Assembly (NCBI RefSeq): GCF_900100395.1
Contig: NZ_FNFB01000001.1
Location: 708,514 to 772,513 of the forward strand
Source: Nonomuraea maritima
Lineage (GTDB): Bacteria > Actinomycetota > Actinomycetes > Streptosporangiales > Streptosporangiaceae
DNA: 64,000 nucleotides
Direction: 5' to 3'
Shown: positions 17,944 to 25,960 of the stretch, one piece after another
Layout: every line of letters begins with the position of its first letter
Position numbering within the stretch: the first letter of the stretch is position 1
The notes under the pieces: model-generated
The model's database searches: none
What the model was told of the DNA's origin: nothing
The model's input: the letters and a program-made list of their open reading frames with translations, nothing else
Position numbers and translations under genes: made by a program

Positions 17944-18181
17944 CTACCTGTCACCTCAGGGTAGATCTTCCACCGTTGCACCCACCGACGTGGGACATTT
18001 CTGGCAACGTTTTGACCTGCGATTTCCAGACACGTACGGGCTTTGACCCGCTTTTTGCGTGATTCGCCAGGATGACGGCCAGGTAATCTCCTTTGGCCAC
18101 AGAAGATGCCAACCATCCGGTTTCGCCACACTTGTCCCAGTGGGTGGGCCCGGTCTGCGCGGAAGGTTCTTCACGACGTCC

Positions 18182-20632
18182 ATGCCCGAGATCAAGAAGT
18201 TCATCGACCTGCTCGAGAGCCAGCTCGGCTACCGCGAGAAGGGCGACGCGTACACCAAGTTCGGCCACTGGTACGGCCGGCACGTCGAGTCCGACGCCGC
18301 CTTCACCTCCGCGCCGTGGTGCGACATGTACATCTCCTGGGCCGCGTACAAGCTCGGCTACGAGAAGTGGATCGGGCAGTTCGCCTGGACGGTGGAGCAC
18401 GCCAAGTGGTTCAAGAAGCAGGGCGCGTGGGGCAAGAAGCCCGAGGTGGGCGCGATCGTCTTCTACGACTGGGGCGGCACGCACGACATCGACCGCATCG
18501 ACCACGTCGGCGTCGTCACGAAGGTCAAGGCCGGGCGCATCCACACCGTCGAGGGCAACGTGGACGGCGGCGTCGCCAAGCGCAAGGAACGCGACTCGAG
18601 CAAGGTGGTCGGGTACGGGTACCCCGAGCGCGTCAAGGAGCGGCTGGAGAAGAAGCAGAAGAAGGCCGGACAGCGCGATGGCACGATCCAGGTCCCCGAG
18701 GAGTCACTGGCCTCCCTGATCCCGCGCCCCCAGACCGGCCGGGCCGCATCGACCTCCCGCCTCGACTCCCTGGGCGTTGCGAAGCACGATCCCTCCGGCC
18801 GCGGCCAGGACCCCACCACCTCCCGCCCCTCCGACGACCGCACCGACGGCCGGGCGGAACCGCGCACAGGCTCGAAGGACCGTGCCGGTCAGCCTCCCAC
18901 CGACACCCGGATCACCGGCAAGACCCCCGCCGATCCCCCGGCCCGAACTCACCTCCCCGCCGACTCCCTCGCCCAGAGCAGCTCCGCAGCACAGGGCACG
19001 CCGGGCCTCTACGCGGCACACGGCCCTGCCGGAGCAAAGGGCCCCGCCACCGGCCACGGCCCCGCCCGGCCGCAGGCGCCCGCCGCCGACGGGGGCCACG
19101 ACCTCGCCGCGCCGCAGGGGGCCGCCGCCCGTCAGGGCGCCGGCGCTCCCGACGCCGCCGGTCCGGCCCCGCGCGAAGGCGCCCACCCGGAGCCGGGTTC
19201 CGGCCCCTCTTCCGTCCGGGACGGGGAGGGCCGGGCCGGGGCCACCTCAGCGGATGCGGCGAAGAAGGGCAAGCACGCCAAACCCACCACTGCCGACACC
19301 ACGGCGGCGATCGCCGAACCGCTCCCCGCCGACGCGGACGCCTCCGCCACGGGCCCGCTGCCGATCATCGACTCGCCGACCCTGATCGGCTCCACCCTGG
19401 TGGCCGCGCTCACGCTGATCGCCGTGGCCAAGACCCGCCGTCTCCGCCTGAGCGCCGCCGTCGCCGCCGTCACGGGACCGCGGACGAGCGCATCCCGCGC
19501 CGCCCACCGCCGCCGACGCCGTCCGGCCGACAGACGTCTGCGCCGCCTGCTCGAATTCACGACCACCCCTGAACTTCTCCGTTCCCTGGACGCAGCCACG
19601 TCCACGGTCTCCGCGCAGGCCGCCACGGCACAGCCGCCCGCCTTCCGCGCCCCCGCCCGTCTCCGGACCGCCGCCCAGCTGGAGGCGGTCGCCTCACTGG
19701 AGGCCGCCTCGGCTGCCGTGTCCCTGGAAGTCCTCGCGTCGGGCGGGCCCGCGCCGTCCGGCGTGGTCCCGGTCCCGCGACCGGCCCCTCGCACGGAACC
19801 CACCGCGGCGTCGATGACCTTCGCGGGCTCGCACCGCGCCCCGAGAGCCGCCTCTGGCGACGGACTGCGGCGTGAGGGCCGAGAGGGCGTGCGGCGATCA
19901 CGCGCCCGGCACGCCGCCCGGGGCGGCGGCGCGCGCCATGCCCGCCACCGCGACTTCCCGTACGAGACCCGCCCCTTCGACCTCGCCACGGACGGCGCCC
20001 CCGCCGCACCACAGCGCCACAACCACGCCGGCCACCCCACCGTCCCCGCAGCGCCGCAAGGCCGCGACCACGCCGGACACGCCGCCCACGGCCTTCTCGC
20101 CGCCCCGACAGGCCACCACCTCGCCGACCACCCCACCGGTCACCCCGCCGACCGCCCCGCGCACCACCCCATCGACCAGCCCGGACGCCGCTCGGGTCGC
20201 CACTCCACCGGTGGCGCCTTCACCCCTGCCTTCGCGCGCGACCCGTACGAGCCGGGCTTCGACCGGAGTCGGTACGCCTTCACCGACGACACCGGGCCGC
20301 TGGAGGTCGTCCTCGACACCGGGCCGCTGCGGCCGGTCGTGGACACCGGGGCGTTCGAGCGGGTCGTCATCCCGGCGGCCACGAGCGCGTTCGACGCGTT
20401 CAACCCGCCGAGACGCGGGCGCGGCGACATCCTGGATACTCCCGACCTGTCGGACCTCGTCGAGCAGACCGCCGCGTACCGGGGGCGCCGTCGTCGCCGC
20501 GCGTCCGACGAACGCCCCGCGTTCGCGGACCTCGCGCCGCGCGGCCGCCGTCACCGTACGGCGCCCCGCCTCGACGCCCACGGCGACCTCGTCGGCGCCG
20601 CCACCCACACCCCGGGCCGGCACCGCGCCTGA
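18182..20632 (+). CDS. CHAP-domain protein with internal membrane helix and His-rich tail
   Basis: 816 residues from the ATG at 18182 (MPEIKKFIDLLE). The CHAP amidase/peptidase domain covers about 1-150, with Cys47 (SAPWCDMY), His108 (RIDHVGVV) and Glu124/Asn126 as likely catalytic residues. There is no N-terminal signal peptide. A long Pro/Ala/Gly/Asp-rich disordered stretch leads to one hydrophobic helix near 401-417 (LIGSTLVAALTLIAVA) followed by basic residues, and then a His-rich segment at about 610-690. The 238 bases upstream hold no gene; TAATCT at 18084-18089 is a possible -10. A cell-wall hydrolase would need the N-terminus outside the cell. Low-complexity GC-rich sequence makes the tail less certain. 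Confidence 0.75.
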   Translation: MPEIKKFIDLLESQLGYREKGDAYTKFGHWYGRHVESDAAFTSAPWCDMYISWAAYKLGYEKWIGQFAWTVEHAKWFKKQGAWGKKPEVGAIVFYDWGGTHDIDRIDHVGVVTKVKAGRIHTVEGNVDGGVAKRKERDSSKVVGYGYPERVKERLEKKQKKAGQRDGTIQVPEESLASLIPRPQTGRAASTSRLDSLGVAKHDPSGRGQDPTTSRPSDDRTDGRAEPRTGSKDRAGQPPTDTRITGKTPADPPARTHLPADSLAQSSSAAQGTPGLYAAHGPAGAKGPATGHGPARPQAPAADGGHDLAAPQGAAARQGAGAPDAAGPAPREGAHPEPGSGPSSVRDGEGRAGATSADAAKKGKHAKPTTADTTAAIAEPLPADADASATGPLPIIDSPTLIGSTLVAALTLIAVAKTRRLRLSAAVAAVTGPRTSASRAAHRRRRRPADRRLRRLLEFTTTPELLRSLDAATSTVSAQAATAQPPAFRAPARLRTAAQLEAVASLEAASAAVSLEVLASGGPAPSGVVPVPRPAPRTEPTAASMTFAGSHRAPRAASGDGLRREGREGVRRSRARHAARGGGARHARHRDFPYETRPFDLATDGAPAAPQRHNHAGHPTVPAAPQGRDHAGHAAHGLLAAPTGHHLADHPTGHPADRPAHHPIDQPGRRSGRHSTGGAFTPAFARDPYEPGFDRSRYAFTDDTGPLEVVLDTGPLRPVVDTGAFERVVIPAATSAFDAFNPPRRGRGDILDTPDLSDLVEQTAAYRGRRRRRASDERPAFADLAPRGRRHRTAPRLDAHGDLVGAATHTPGRHRA

Positions 20633-20653
20633 CAAAAAGGCGCACCCGCCGAA

Positions 20654-20670
20654 AGCGGGAACTTCCCGCT
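20654..20670 (+). terminator. Inverted repeat after the CHAP gene
   Basis: AGCGGGAA and TTCCCGCT flank a single C, 22 bases after the stop codon, followed by the pyrimidine run CTCCTCTTT. This fits a factor-independent terminator that separates the CHAP gene from the lipoprotein gene. The tight centre means the real loop would use 3-5 bases of the arms. Confidence 0.55.
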
Positions 20671-20728
20671 CTCCTCTTTCGTCTGAACCAATCCGCGATA
20701 AAACCCATATATCCGGAAAGCTGGTCAC

Positions 20729-21445
20729 TTGTCGCCAACCGTCTTACGCATCGTGTCCCTCGGTCTCATGCCCCTTCTCGTGGCCACGGGATGCGCGCTT
20801 CGACTCCCCCCGCAATCGGCCGACATCCACATTCCCGAGGCGACCGAACCGGCGCCGGAACAGGAAGAACCCGCGGTACACCTCGAGATCTGCGTCAATG
20901 AATCCACCCGGGCGAGAACTCCGTACAAGCTCTGCGACAGCCACGAGAAAGGGCACACCTACTATTATGTGCCCATGACGGCAAAAATACCCGCCGTCGG
21001 CGAGAAAGCGAGATCCGGCACATGGAAAACGCCTGACTACGTCGCCGGACGCGCTACCGCCAAGGGTGGCGAGGCGTCGAAGGCCGTCTTCACCGACGAG
21101 AGGGACCGGGTCGAGATCTGCGTCCGTGAACGCACCCGCGTCCGCGTCCCGGACGAGCGTTGCGAGGACGACGACCGCGGCGTCGAGTGGTACTACCTGC
21201 TGCTCAGCCGCCGGGTCCCGGCCATGGGCGACCGGAGCACGGACGGCTCGTTCCATGTGCCGGAGCTCTCCGAGACCTACAGGGCGCGGACCCGCGGCGG
21301 CGAGGCGAGCAAGGTCGCCATCCGCCAGGAGGACACCACGGACCAGAACGACTCGGGAACCACGTACCGGTACGACACCGACGACGGCACCCGCTCGACG
21401 ACCCGGCAGCGCCACACCACGAGGATCGGCAAGAAGTCCCGCTAG
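20729..21445 (+). CDS. Putative lipoprotein with two copies of an unknown Cys-paired domain
   Basis: 238 residues from a TTG at 20729 (GGAAAG eight bases upstream). The N-terminus is a short signal peptide with a lipobox-like ATGC; Cys22 would be lipidated. The mature part has an acidic Pro/Glu linker and then two homologous units: about 52-120 (LEICVNESTRART ... GGEASKAV) and about 128-198 (VEICVRERTRVRV ... GGEASKVA). Each unit has two Cys exactly 14 residues apart (55/69 and 131/145), suggesting one disulfide per unit. I recognise no family. The C-terminus is hydrophilic Thr/Asp/Arg-rich. Its stop overlaps the end of the convergent disrupted hydrolase. Confidence 0.7.
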   Translation: MSPTVLRIVSLGLMPLLVATGCALRLPPQSADIHIPEATEPAPEQEEPAVHLEICVNESTRARTPYKLCDSHEKGHTYYYVPMTAKIPAVGEKARSGTWKTPDYVAGRATAKGGEASKAVFTDERDRVEICVRERTRVRVPDERCEDDDRGVEWYYLLLSRRVPAMGDRSTDGSFHVPELSETYRARTRGGEASKVAIRQEDTTDQNDSGTTYRYDTDDGTRSTTRQRHTTRIGKKSR

Positions 21446-21537
21446 GAGAAGGCGCGCTGGAGCGCCGCGACCCGGGCCTCCTTGGCCCGTACGCTGAGCG
21501 CGGCGCCCGGCACCATCAGGTTCTCCCGAGGGGACTT

Positions 21538-21555
21538 CGTCGCCTTCAGGCGACG
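21538..21555 (+). repeat. Left-end subterminal hairpin of the IS element
   Basis: CGTCGCC, loop TTCA, GGCGACG forms a perfect 7-bp stem about 19 bases inside the left boundary. Single-strand hairpins at this position are bound by TnpA in IS200/IS605 elements. The right end also carries the string CCTTCAGGC just beyond its hairpin, hinting at a shared recognition sequence. Confidence 0.75.
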
Positions 21556-21671
21556 GGGAACCGGGAGCGGGAGGGCCGCCAAGGCCCGAGCGTGCAGTGA
21601 CCTGCCTGGTCTGCGCATCAGAGATCTCCGTTCGTCGCGCATGAGATGGGCAGCCCTGTTATAAGGATCGT

Positions 21672-22091
21672 GTGGCTCGGCACGTGCGCACTTCCCCCGG
21701 TGCGGCGTATGACTTCGGGTACCACGTGGTGTGGTGCCCGAAGTACGGCTGCCCGGTCCTTGGCGGCCATGTGAAGGACCGCCTGGAGGAGTTGATCCGT
21801 GCCAGGGCCGACGAGCATGGTTGGGAGATCGTGGCGCTTGAGGTGATGCCGGGCCACGTGCATCTGTTCGTCAACACCGACCCGACGAACTCGCCCTCGT
21901 GCGTGGCCGACCCGTTCAAGGGCTTCACCTCCCACCACCTGCGTGCCGAGTTCGGCGACCTGCGTTCCCGACTGCCCACGCTGTGGTCACGGTCCTGCTT
22001 CGTGGCCATGGTCGGCGCGGTGTCGGCCGAGGCGGTGCAGCGCTACATCGAGACCAGGTACGAGCGGCCCCATGGCGGTGGCCGTGCGTAG
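21672..22091 (+). CDS. tnpA: IS200/IS605-family transposase TnpA (HUH, Y1)
   Basis: 139 residues from a GTG at 21672 (AAGG five bases before). It acts on single-stranded DNA to excise and insert the element. The HUH metal site is His62-Val-His64 in MPGHVHLFV and the nucleophile is Tyr125 in AEAVQRYIETRY; N-terminal YDFGYHVVWCPKY is the family signature. Length is normal for the family and no key residue is missing. It overlaps tnpB by 20 bases. Confidence 0.93.
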   Translation: MARHVRTSPGAAYDFGYHVVWCPKYGCPVLGGHVKDRLEELIRARADEHGWEIVALEVMPGHVHLFVNTDPTNSPSCVADPFKGFTSHHLRAEFGDLRSRLPTLWSRSCFVAMVGAVSAEAVQRYIETRYERPHGGGRA

Positions 22092-23268
22092 ATCGTTGAA
22101 GTTCTTGCTGCGCCCCACGAGCAAGCAGGCCGCGGCGCTGGCGGCGTGCCTGGAGGACCACCGCACGTTGTACAACGCTGCGCTGGAGCACCGCCGCACC
22201 GCCTACGCCAAGGCGGCTGTGAGCGTCCGGTACGGCGAGCAGTCGGCCGAGCTGAAGCACATCCGTGCCGACGACGCCGGCGGGCAGGGCCGGTGGTCGT
22301 TCTCGTCCCAGCAGGCCACGCTGCGCCGCCTCGACAAGGCGTTCCGCGCGTTCTTCGACCGGGTCAAGGCCGGGCGTACGCCTGGCTTCCCGCGGTTCAA
22401 GGGCCGGGGCTGGTTCGACAGCGTGGAATGGCCGAAGGACGGCGACGGCTGCCGGTGGGACTCCCAGCCCGAGCACCCCACCGCGACCTACGTCCGGTTG
22501 CAGGGCATCGGGCACGTCCGGGTGCATCAGCACCGACCGGTCAAAGGCCGGGTGAAAACGATCAGCGTGAAGCGGGAAGGCAGCCGCTGGTACGTGGTCC
22601 TGTCGTGTGATGACGTGCCCGTCGAGCCGCTGTCCGCCACGGGCGCGGTGGCCGGGATCGACCTGGGCGTGGCCTGGCTCGTCACCACATCCGACGGGGA
22701 GCACGTCGCCAACCCTCGCCACCTAGCCGTCACCGCCGAACGTCTCGCGACTGCGCAGCGGGACCTCGCCCGTAAGAAGCGGGGCTCCGATCGGCGGCGT
22801 AAGGCCGTGGCCCGCGTCGCGGCGCTGCACGCCAAGGTGCGCCGCCAGCGGCTCGACCACGCGCACAAGGCCGCGCTCGCCCTGGTCCACGCCTACGACG
22901 TGATCGTGCACGAGGAGCTGCGGATCGCGAGCATGACCCGCAGCGCGTCCGGCACGATCGAGGCACCCGGCCGCAACGTCTCCGCCAAGGCCGGTCTCAA
23001 CCGTTCGATCCTGGATGCGGGTTGGGGGGTGTTCCTGACGGTCCTCGCGCACAAGGCTGAAAGCGCCGGTCGAGAGCTGATCGCGGTGAACCCCGCCAAC
23101 ACCTCCCGCACGTGTGCCCGATGCGGCCACGGCGCGAAGGAGAACCGCCTCACCCAGGCCGAGTTCGCCTGCACGGCGTGCGGGCATGCCGCGCACGCCG
23201 ACGTGAACGCGGCGGTCAACATCCTCAGGGCAGGGCTTGCCCTTCGCCAGGCTGCGGAAGCGGCTTAG
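22072..23268 (+). CDS. tnpB: RNA-guided nuclease TnpB of the IS605 element
   Basis: 398 residues from the ATG at 22072; a GTG at 22084 is an alternative. The RuvC-like nuclease triad looks complete: Asp197 (GIDLGVAW), Glu281/282 (HEELRI) and Asp377 (HADVNAAVNI). The zinc finger has C348xxC351 and C367xxC370. TnpB proteins are the ancestors of Cas12 and cut DNA guided by an RNA from the element's right end, favouring retention at the donor site. All expected motifs are intact, so it may be an active nuclease. The last codons run into the right-end hairpin. Confidence 0.93.
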   Translation: MAVAVRRSLKFLLRPTSKQAAALAACLEDHRTLYNAALEHRRTAYAKAAVSVRYGEQSAELKHIRADDAGGQGRWSFSSQQATLRRLDKAFRAFFDRVKAGRTPGFPRFKGRGWFDSVEWPKDGDGCRWDSQPEHPTATYVRLQGIGHVRVHQHRPVKGRVKTISVKREGSRWYVVLSCDDVPVEPLSATGAVAGIDLGVAWLVTTSDGEHVANPRHLAVTAERLATAQRDLARKKRGSDRRRKAVARVAALHAKVRRQRLDHAHKAALALVHAYDVIVHEELRIASMTRSASGTIEAPGRNVSAKAGLNRSILDAGWGVFLTVLAHKAESAGRELIAVNPANTSRTCARCGHGAKENRLTQAEFACTACGHAAHADVNAAVNILRAGLALRQAAEAA

Positions 23269-23303
23269 CGAGAAGCCGCTACCTTCAGGCAGCGGAGGAG
23301 TCA
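23150..23303 (+). ncRNA. Probable location of the TnpB guide (omega/reRNA) scaffold
   Basis: In characterised elements the guide RNA comes from the 3' end of tnpB and the right end, and its spacer is the flanking DNA just past the element. By analogy the scaffold here would cover the end of tnpB, the right-end hairpin and the boundary, with guide bases starting at about 23304. The 5' limit given is arbitrary. No promoter or processing site was identified. Confidence 0.3.
23259..23280 (+). repeat. Right-end subterminal hairpin of the IS element
   Basis: AGCGGCTT, six-base loop AGCGAG, AAGCCGCT forms a perfect 8-bp stem overlapping the tnpB stop and lying about 23 bases inside the right boundary. 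Position and strength match right-end hairpins of IS200/IS605 elements. Confidence 0.75.
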
Positions 23304-24266
23304 CGATGTCGAAACCGTGGAACGCCCCCGGGTACAGGTGGAACTCGGTCGAGACCCCCGCCTGCGCCAGCCGCAACGCGTAGTCGGCGCACTCGTCCCG
23401 GAACACCTCCAGCTCCCCCACGTCCACGAACGCCGGGGGCAGGCCCGACAGGTCCCAGACCACGGCGTCGGCGAACGCCCGGCTCGACGGTGTGCTGTCG
23501 CGGTCGTCGAGCATCGGGCAGATCAGCAGCTGGAAGGCGACCTCCGGGCCGCCCCTGTCGCGCGCCAGCAGCACGGTCGCTGCCGCCAGCCCGCCGCCCG
23601 CGCTGGCCCCGCCCATCGCGAGGCGCTCGGGGTCGATGCCGAGCTCGGCCGCGTTCCCCGCGGTCCAGGCGAGGCCGGCGTAGCAGTCCTCGACCGGCGC
23701 GGGATACGGGTGTTCCGGCGCGAGCCGGTAGTCGACCGACACGGCGACGAGGCCGAGCCGCTCCACCAGCTCGACGAGCATCGCGTCGTCCATCTCGGGC
23801 GCGCCGATGACCATGCCGCCGCCGTGGATCCAGTAGAGCCCCGGGCGGACGTCGTCCTCGCCCTGCGGCCGGTAGGTGCGCAGCCGGACGTCGGGGCCGC
23901 CCTCGGGGCCGGGCACCATGCGGTCCTCGATCATCACGGAGGTGTCCGGCCGCGGCATCGCGGCCGTCAGGGCGGCGATCTGCTCGCGCATCACGGCCAG
24001 CCGCTCGTTCGTCAGGGCTGACGCGCCGCCGGTGATCATCGGTGACTGCTCGATCGCGGCGCGGAGTTCGGGGTCGAGATTGGGGTGGAGCACCAGCTGT
24101 TCCCTTCCACGAGAAAGGCTCGGGGGTTGCCTGCTCGATCCTCGGACGCGCAGCCACCACGGGCAACCGCCGCGCGGGCGCGGGCTCTGAGGTGGGGCGC
24201 GGTGCTTGACCACGTCGGGAGGGGGTCGGCGTGAGTGGGCCGAGAAGGCATGGGCATTCTGGGATC

Positions 24267-24998
24267 ATGTGCCATTCCACCGACAGCAGGCCGCCCGCCC
24301 CGCCCGTGCAGGGCAAGGTGGCCTCTCACGAGCAGATCGAGCTGACCGCGGCCGACGGCAACCGCTTCCTCGCCTACCGAGCCGTGCCCGAGCAGCCGAA
24401 CGGCCGCGCCATGGTGATCCTGCCGGACATCCGCGGCCTGCACCCGTACTACCGCGACCTGGCGGTCCGGTTCGCCGAGGCGGGGTTCCACGCCATCGCC
24501 ATCGACTACTTCGGTCGCTCCGCCGGCATCGGTGACCGCAGCGACGACTTCGCGTTCATGCCGCACGTCGAGCAGCTCACCACCGACCACGTGCGGGCCG
24601 ACGCGAGGGCAGCCACCGAGGCGCTGGCCGAGGTCGGGCCCGTGTTCATCGTCGGCTTCTGCCTGGGCGGCGCCCACGCGGTGCGGCAGGCGTCCGAGAG
24701 CGGCGGCAACGGCCTGGCGGGCGGCATCGGCTTCTACCCGACGCTCCGCTTCGTCGACGACCCGTCCTCCGGGCCCGGCGCGCCGGTGCTCATGCTGCGC
24801 GGCGGGGCCGACACGGCCACGACGCCGGAACGGTTCGCCGCGTTCGAGGCGAAGCTCGACGAGTACGGCACCGCGCACGAGGCCGTGGTGTTCGAGGGCG
24901 CGCCGCACTCGTTCTTCGACCGCTCCTACGGCGAGTGGGCGGAGACGTGCCAGGCCGCCTGGCAGAAGATCCTCGACTTCACCGAGCGCCCCGCGTAA
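24267..24998 (+). CDS. Dienelactone hydrolase-family protein
   Basis: 243 residues from the ATG at 24267 (MCHSTDSRPPAPP, a start I recognise from actinomycete homologues). An alpha/beta hydrolase with the nucleophile Cys in GFCLGGAHA, Asp in RGGADTATTPE and His in APHSFFDRSYGEW, the dienelactone-hydrolase triad. It would hydrolyse dienelactones or related small esters in the cytoplasm; the actual substrate is unknown. It is divergent from the broken esterase gene, 173 bases away, and precedes an LLM oxidoreductase by 40 bases. Confidence 0.87.
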   Translation: MCHSTDSRPPAPPVQGKVASHEQIELTAADGNRFLAYRAVPEQPNGRAMVILPDIRGLHPYYRDLAVRFAEAGFHAIAIDYFGRSAGIGDRSDDFAFMPHVEQLTTDHVRADARAATEALAEVGPVFIVGFCLGGAHAVRQASESGGNGLAGGIGFYPTLRFVDDPSSGPGAPVLMLRGGADTATTPERFAAFEAKLDEYGTAHEAVVFEGAPHSFFDRSYGEWAETCQAAWQKILDFTERPA

Positions 24999-25038
24999 GC
25001 ACGTTTGGCGGCGGGGGACGGCGGTTATCGGGTGTGAC

Positions 25039-25932
25039 ATGACATCTCCCACCCGATTTGCCGTCTCCCTGCCGCAGCAGGTCGCCGACGGCGCGTTCGA
25101 CCCTGACGCCTTCCGCGCCTACCTGGCCCGCGTGGAGGAGCTCGGTTTCCACAGCGCGTGGACGCGCGAGATGGCGCTCTCGCCGTCCCCGCTGCTCGGG
25201 CCGCTCGAGGTCATGACGTACGCGGCGGCCTGCACCGAGCGGCTGCGCATCGGCTGTGCCGTGTTCGTCAGCGTCCTGCACCAGCCGGTGCAGCTGGCCA
25301 AGAGCCTCATGACGCTCGACCAGCTCAGCCGGGGCCGGCTGGAGGTCGGCTTCGGGCTCGGCGGGCGCGATCACCTGTCCTCGTTCGGGATTCCGTCCGA
25401 GGGGTTCGTGGCGCGGTTCGTGGAGGGTCTCGAGCTGATGAAGTCCTGCTGGACGCAGCCGCGCGTGTCGTTCAATGGCCGGTTCTTCCAGGTCGAGGGG
25501 GGCATGGAGCCCAAGCCGTACCAGAAGCCGCATCCGCCCGTCTGGATCGGCGGCCACCGTCCGGCGGCGATCCGGCGCGCGGTCCGGCACGGCGACGGGT
25601 TCGTCGGCGCCGGGGCGGCGACCACGCCGGCGTTCGCCGAGCAGGTCCGCGTCCTCAAGGCCGAGCTGGAGCAGGCAGGACGTGATCCGGAGACGTTCGG
25701 GGTCGCCAAGCGCGTCTACGTGTCCGTCGGCGAGCGCGACCGGATCGGCGACGAGCTCCGCCGCATCTACGGGACCGCCGACTCGGCCGTCGCCGGCTCG
25801 CCGGACGAGTGCGTCCATGGCCTGCGCGAGGTGATCGAGGCGGGCGCCGACCTCGTCCTGCTCGACCCGATGACCGACGAGGCCGAGCAACTCGAACGCC
25901 TGGCCGAGGAGGTACTCCCCGCTCTGTCCTAG
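25039..25932 (+). CDS. LLM-class (luciferase-like) flavin/F420-dependent oxidoreductase
   Basis: 297 residues from the ATG at 25039 (MTSPTRFAVSLPQQ). TIM-barrel monooxygenase/reductase features: VEELGFHSAWTREMALSPSPLL, LTLDQLSRGRLEVGFGLGGR style cofactor loop (here MTLDQLSRGRLEVGFGLG) and KPHPPVWIGGHRPAAIRRAVRHGDGF. Many actinomycete members use F420; flavin is the alternative. It lies 40 bases after the dienelactone hydrolase and 28 before the cupin, so the three may be co-transcribed. Substrate unknown. Confidence 0.87.
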   Translation: MTSPTRFAVSLPQQVADGAFDPDAFRAYLARVEELGFHSAWTREMALSPSPLLGPLEVMTYAAACTERLRIGCAVFVSVLHQPVQLAKSLMTLDQLSRGRLEVGFGLGGRDHLSSFGIPSEGFVARFVEGLELMKSCWTQPRVSFNGRFFQVEGGMEPKPYQKPHPPVWIGGHRPAAIRRAVRHGDGFVGAGAATTPAFAEQVRVLKAELEQAGRDPETFGVAKRVYVSVGERDRIGDELRRIYGTADSAVAGSPDECVHGLREVIEAGADLVLLDPMTDEAEQLERLAEEVLPALS

Positions 25933-25960
25933 GATCTTCCGCGAAAGCAGAGGAGACAGC

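Larger units (their letters stand above)
21519..23303 (+). mobile_element. IS200/IS605-family insertion sequence with tnpA and tnpB
   Basis: A complete element of about 1,785 bases carrying a Y1 transposase and a TnpB nuclease. Ends were placed by joining the flanks of the interrupted hydrolase. TCA occurs at both junctions (21516-21518 and 23301-23303), so the edges are uncertain by three bases. There are no terminal inverted repeats and no target duplication beyond that ambiguity, as expected for this family. Instead each end has a subterminal hairpin (21538-21555 and 23259-23280). Intact genes and clean flanks suggest a fairly recent, possibly active insertion. Confidence 0.85.
21442..24093 (-). 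pseudogene. Alpha/beta hydrolase (HSL-type esterase) split by an IS200/IS605 element
   Basis: The N-terminal part runs from a GTG at 24093 down to about 23304 and has HGGGMVIG (oxyanion hole), GGASAGG (nucleophile Ser) and the catalytic-His region FHGFD. Reading then enters the insertion sequence. The missing C-terminus (VPGAALSVRAKEARVAALQRAFS plus stop) lies at 21518-21442, left of the element, in the same orientation. Removing the element restores FHGFDIVMVPGAAL in frame. Independently, the cap/strand region between AFADAVVWD and LSGLPPAF is about 40 residues shorter than in the family, an in-frame deletion. The gene is therefore doubly damaged and presumably inactive. Confidence 0.85.

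Noticed and set aside
17944..18181. A c-di-AMP (ydaO-type) riboswitch in front of the CHAP gene, as often found before actinobacterial wall hydrolases
   Set aside because: I looked for the conserved strings of that riboswitch and did not find them; the stretch shows only a possible -10 and no convincing structure.
18106..19572. Long Arg/Pro-rich frames overlapping the CHAP gene on both strands
   Set aside because: They are shadows caused by GC-rich third positions. The CHAP frame has catalytic motifs and a good start.
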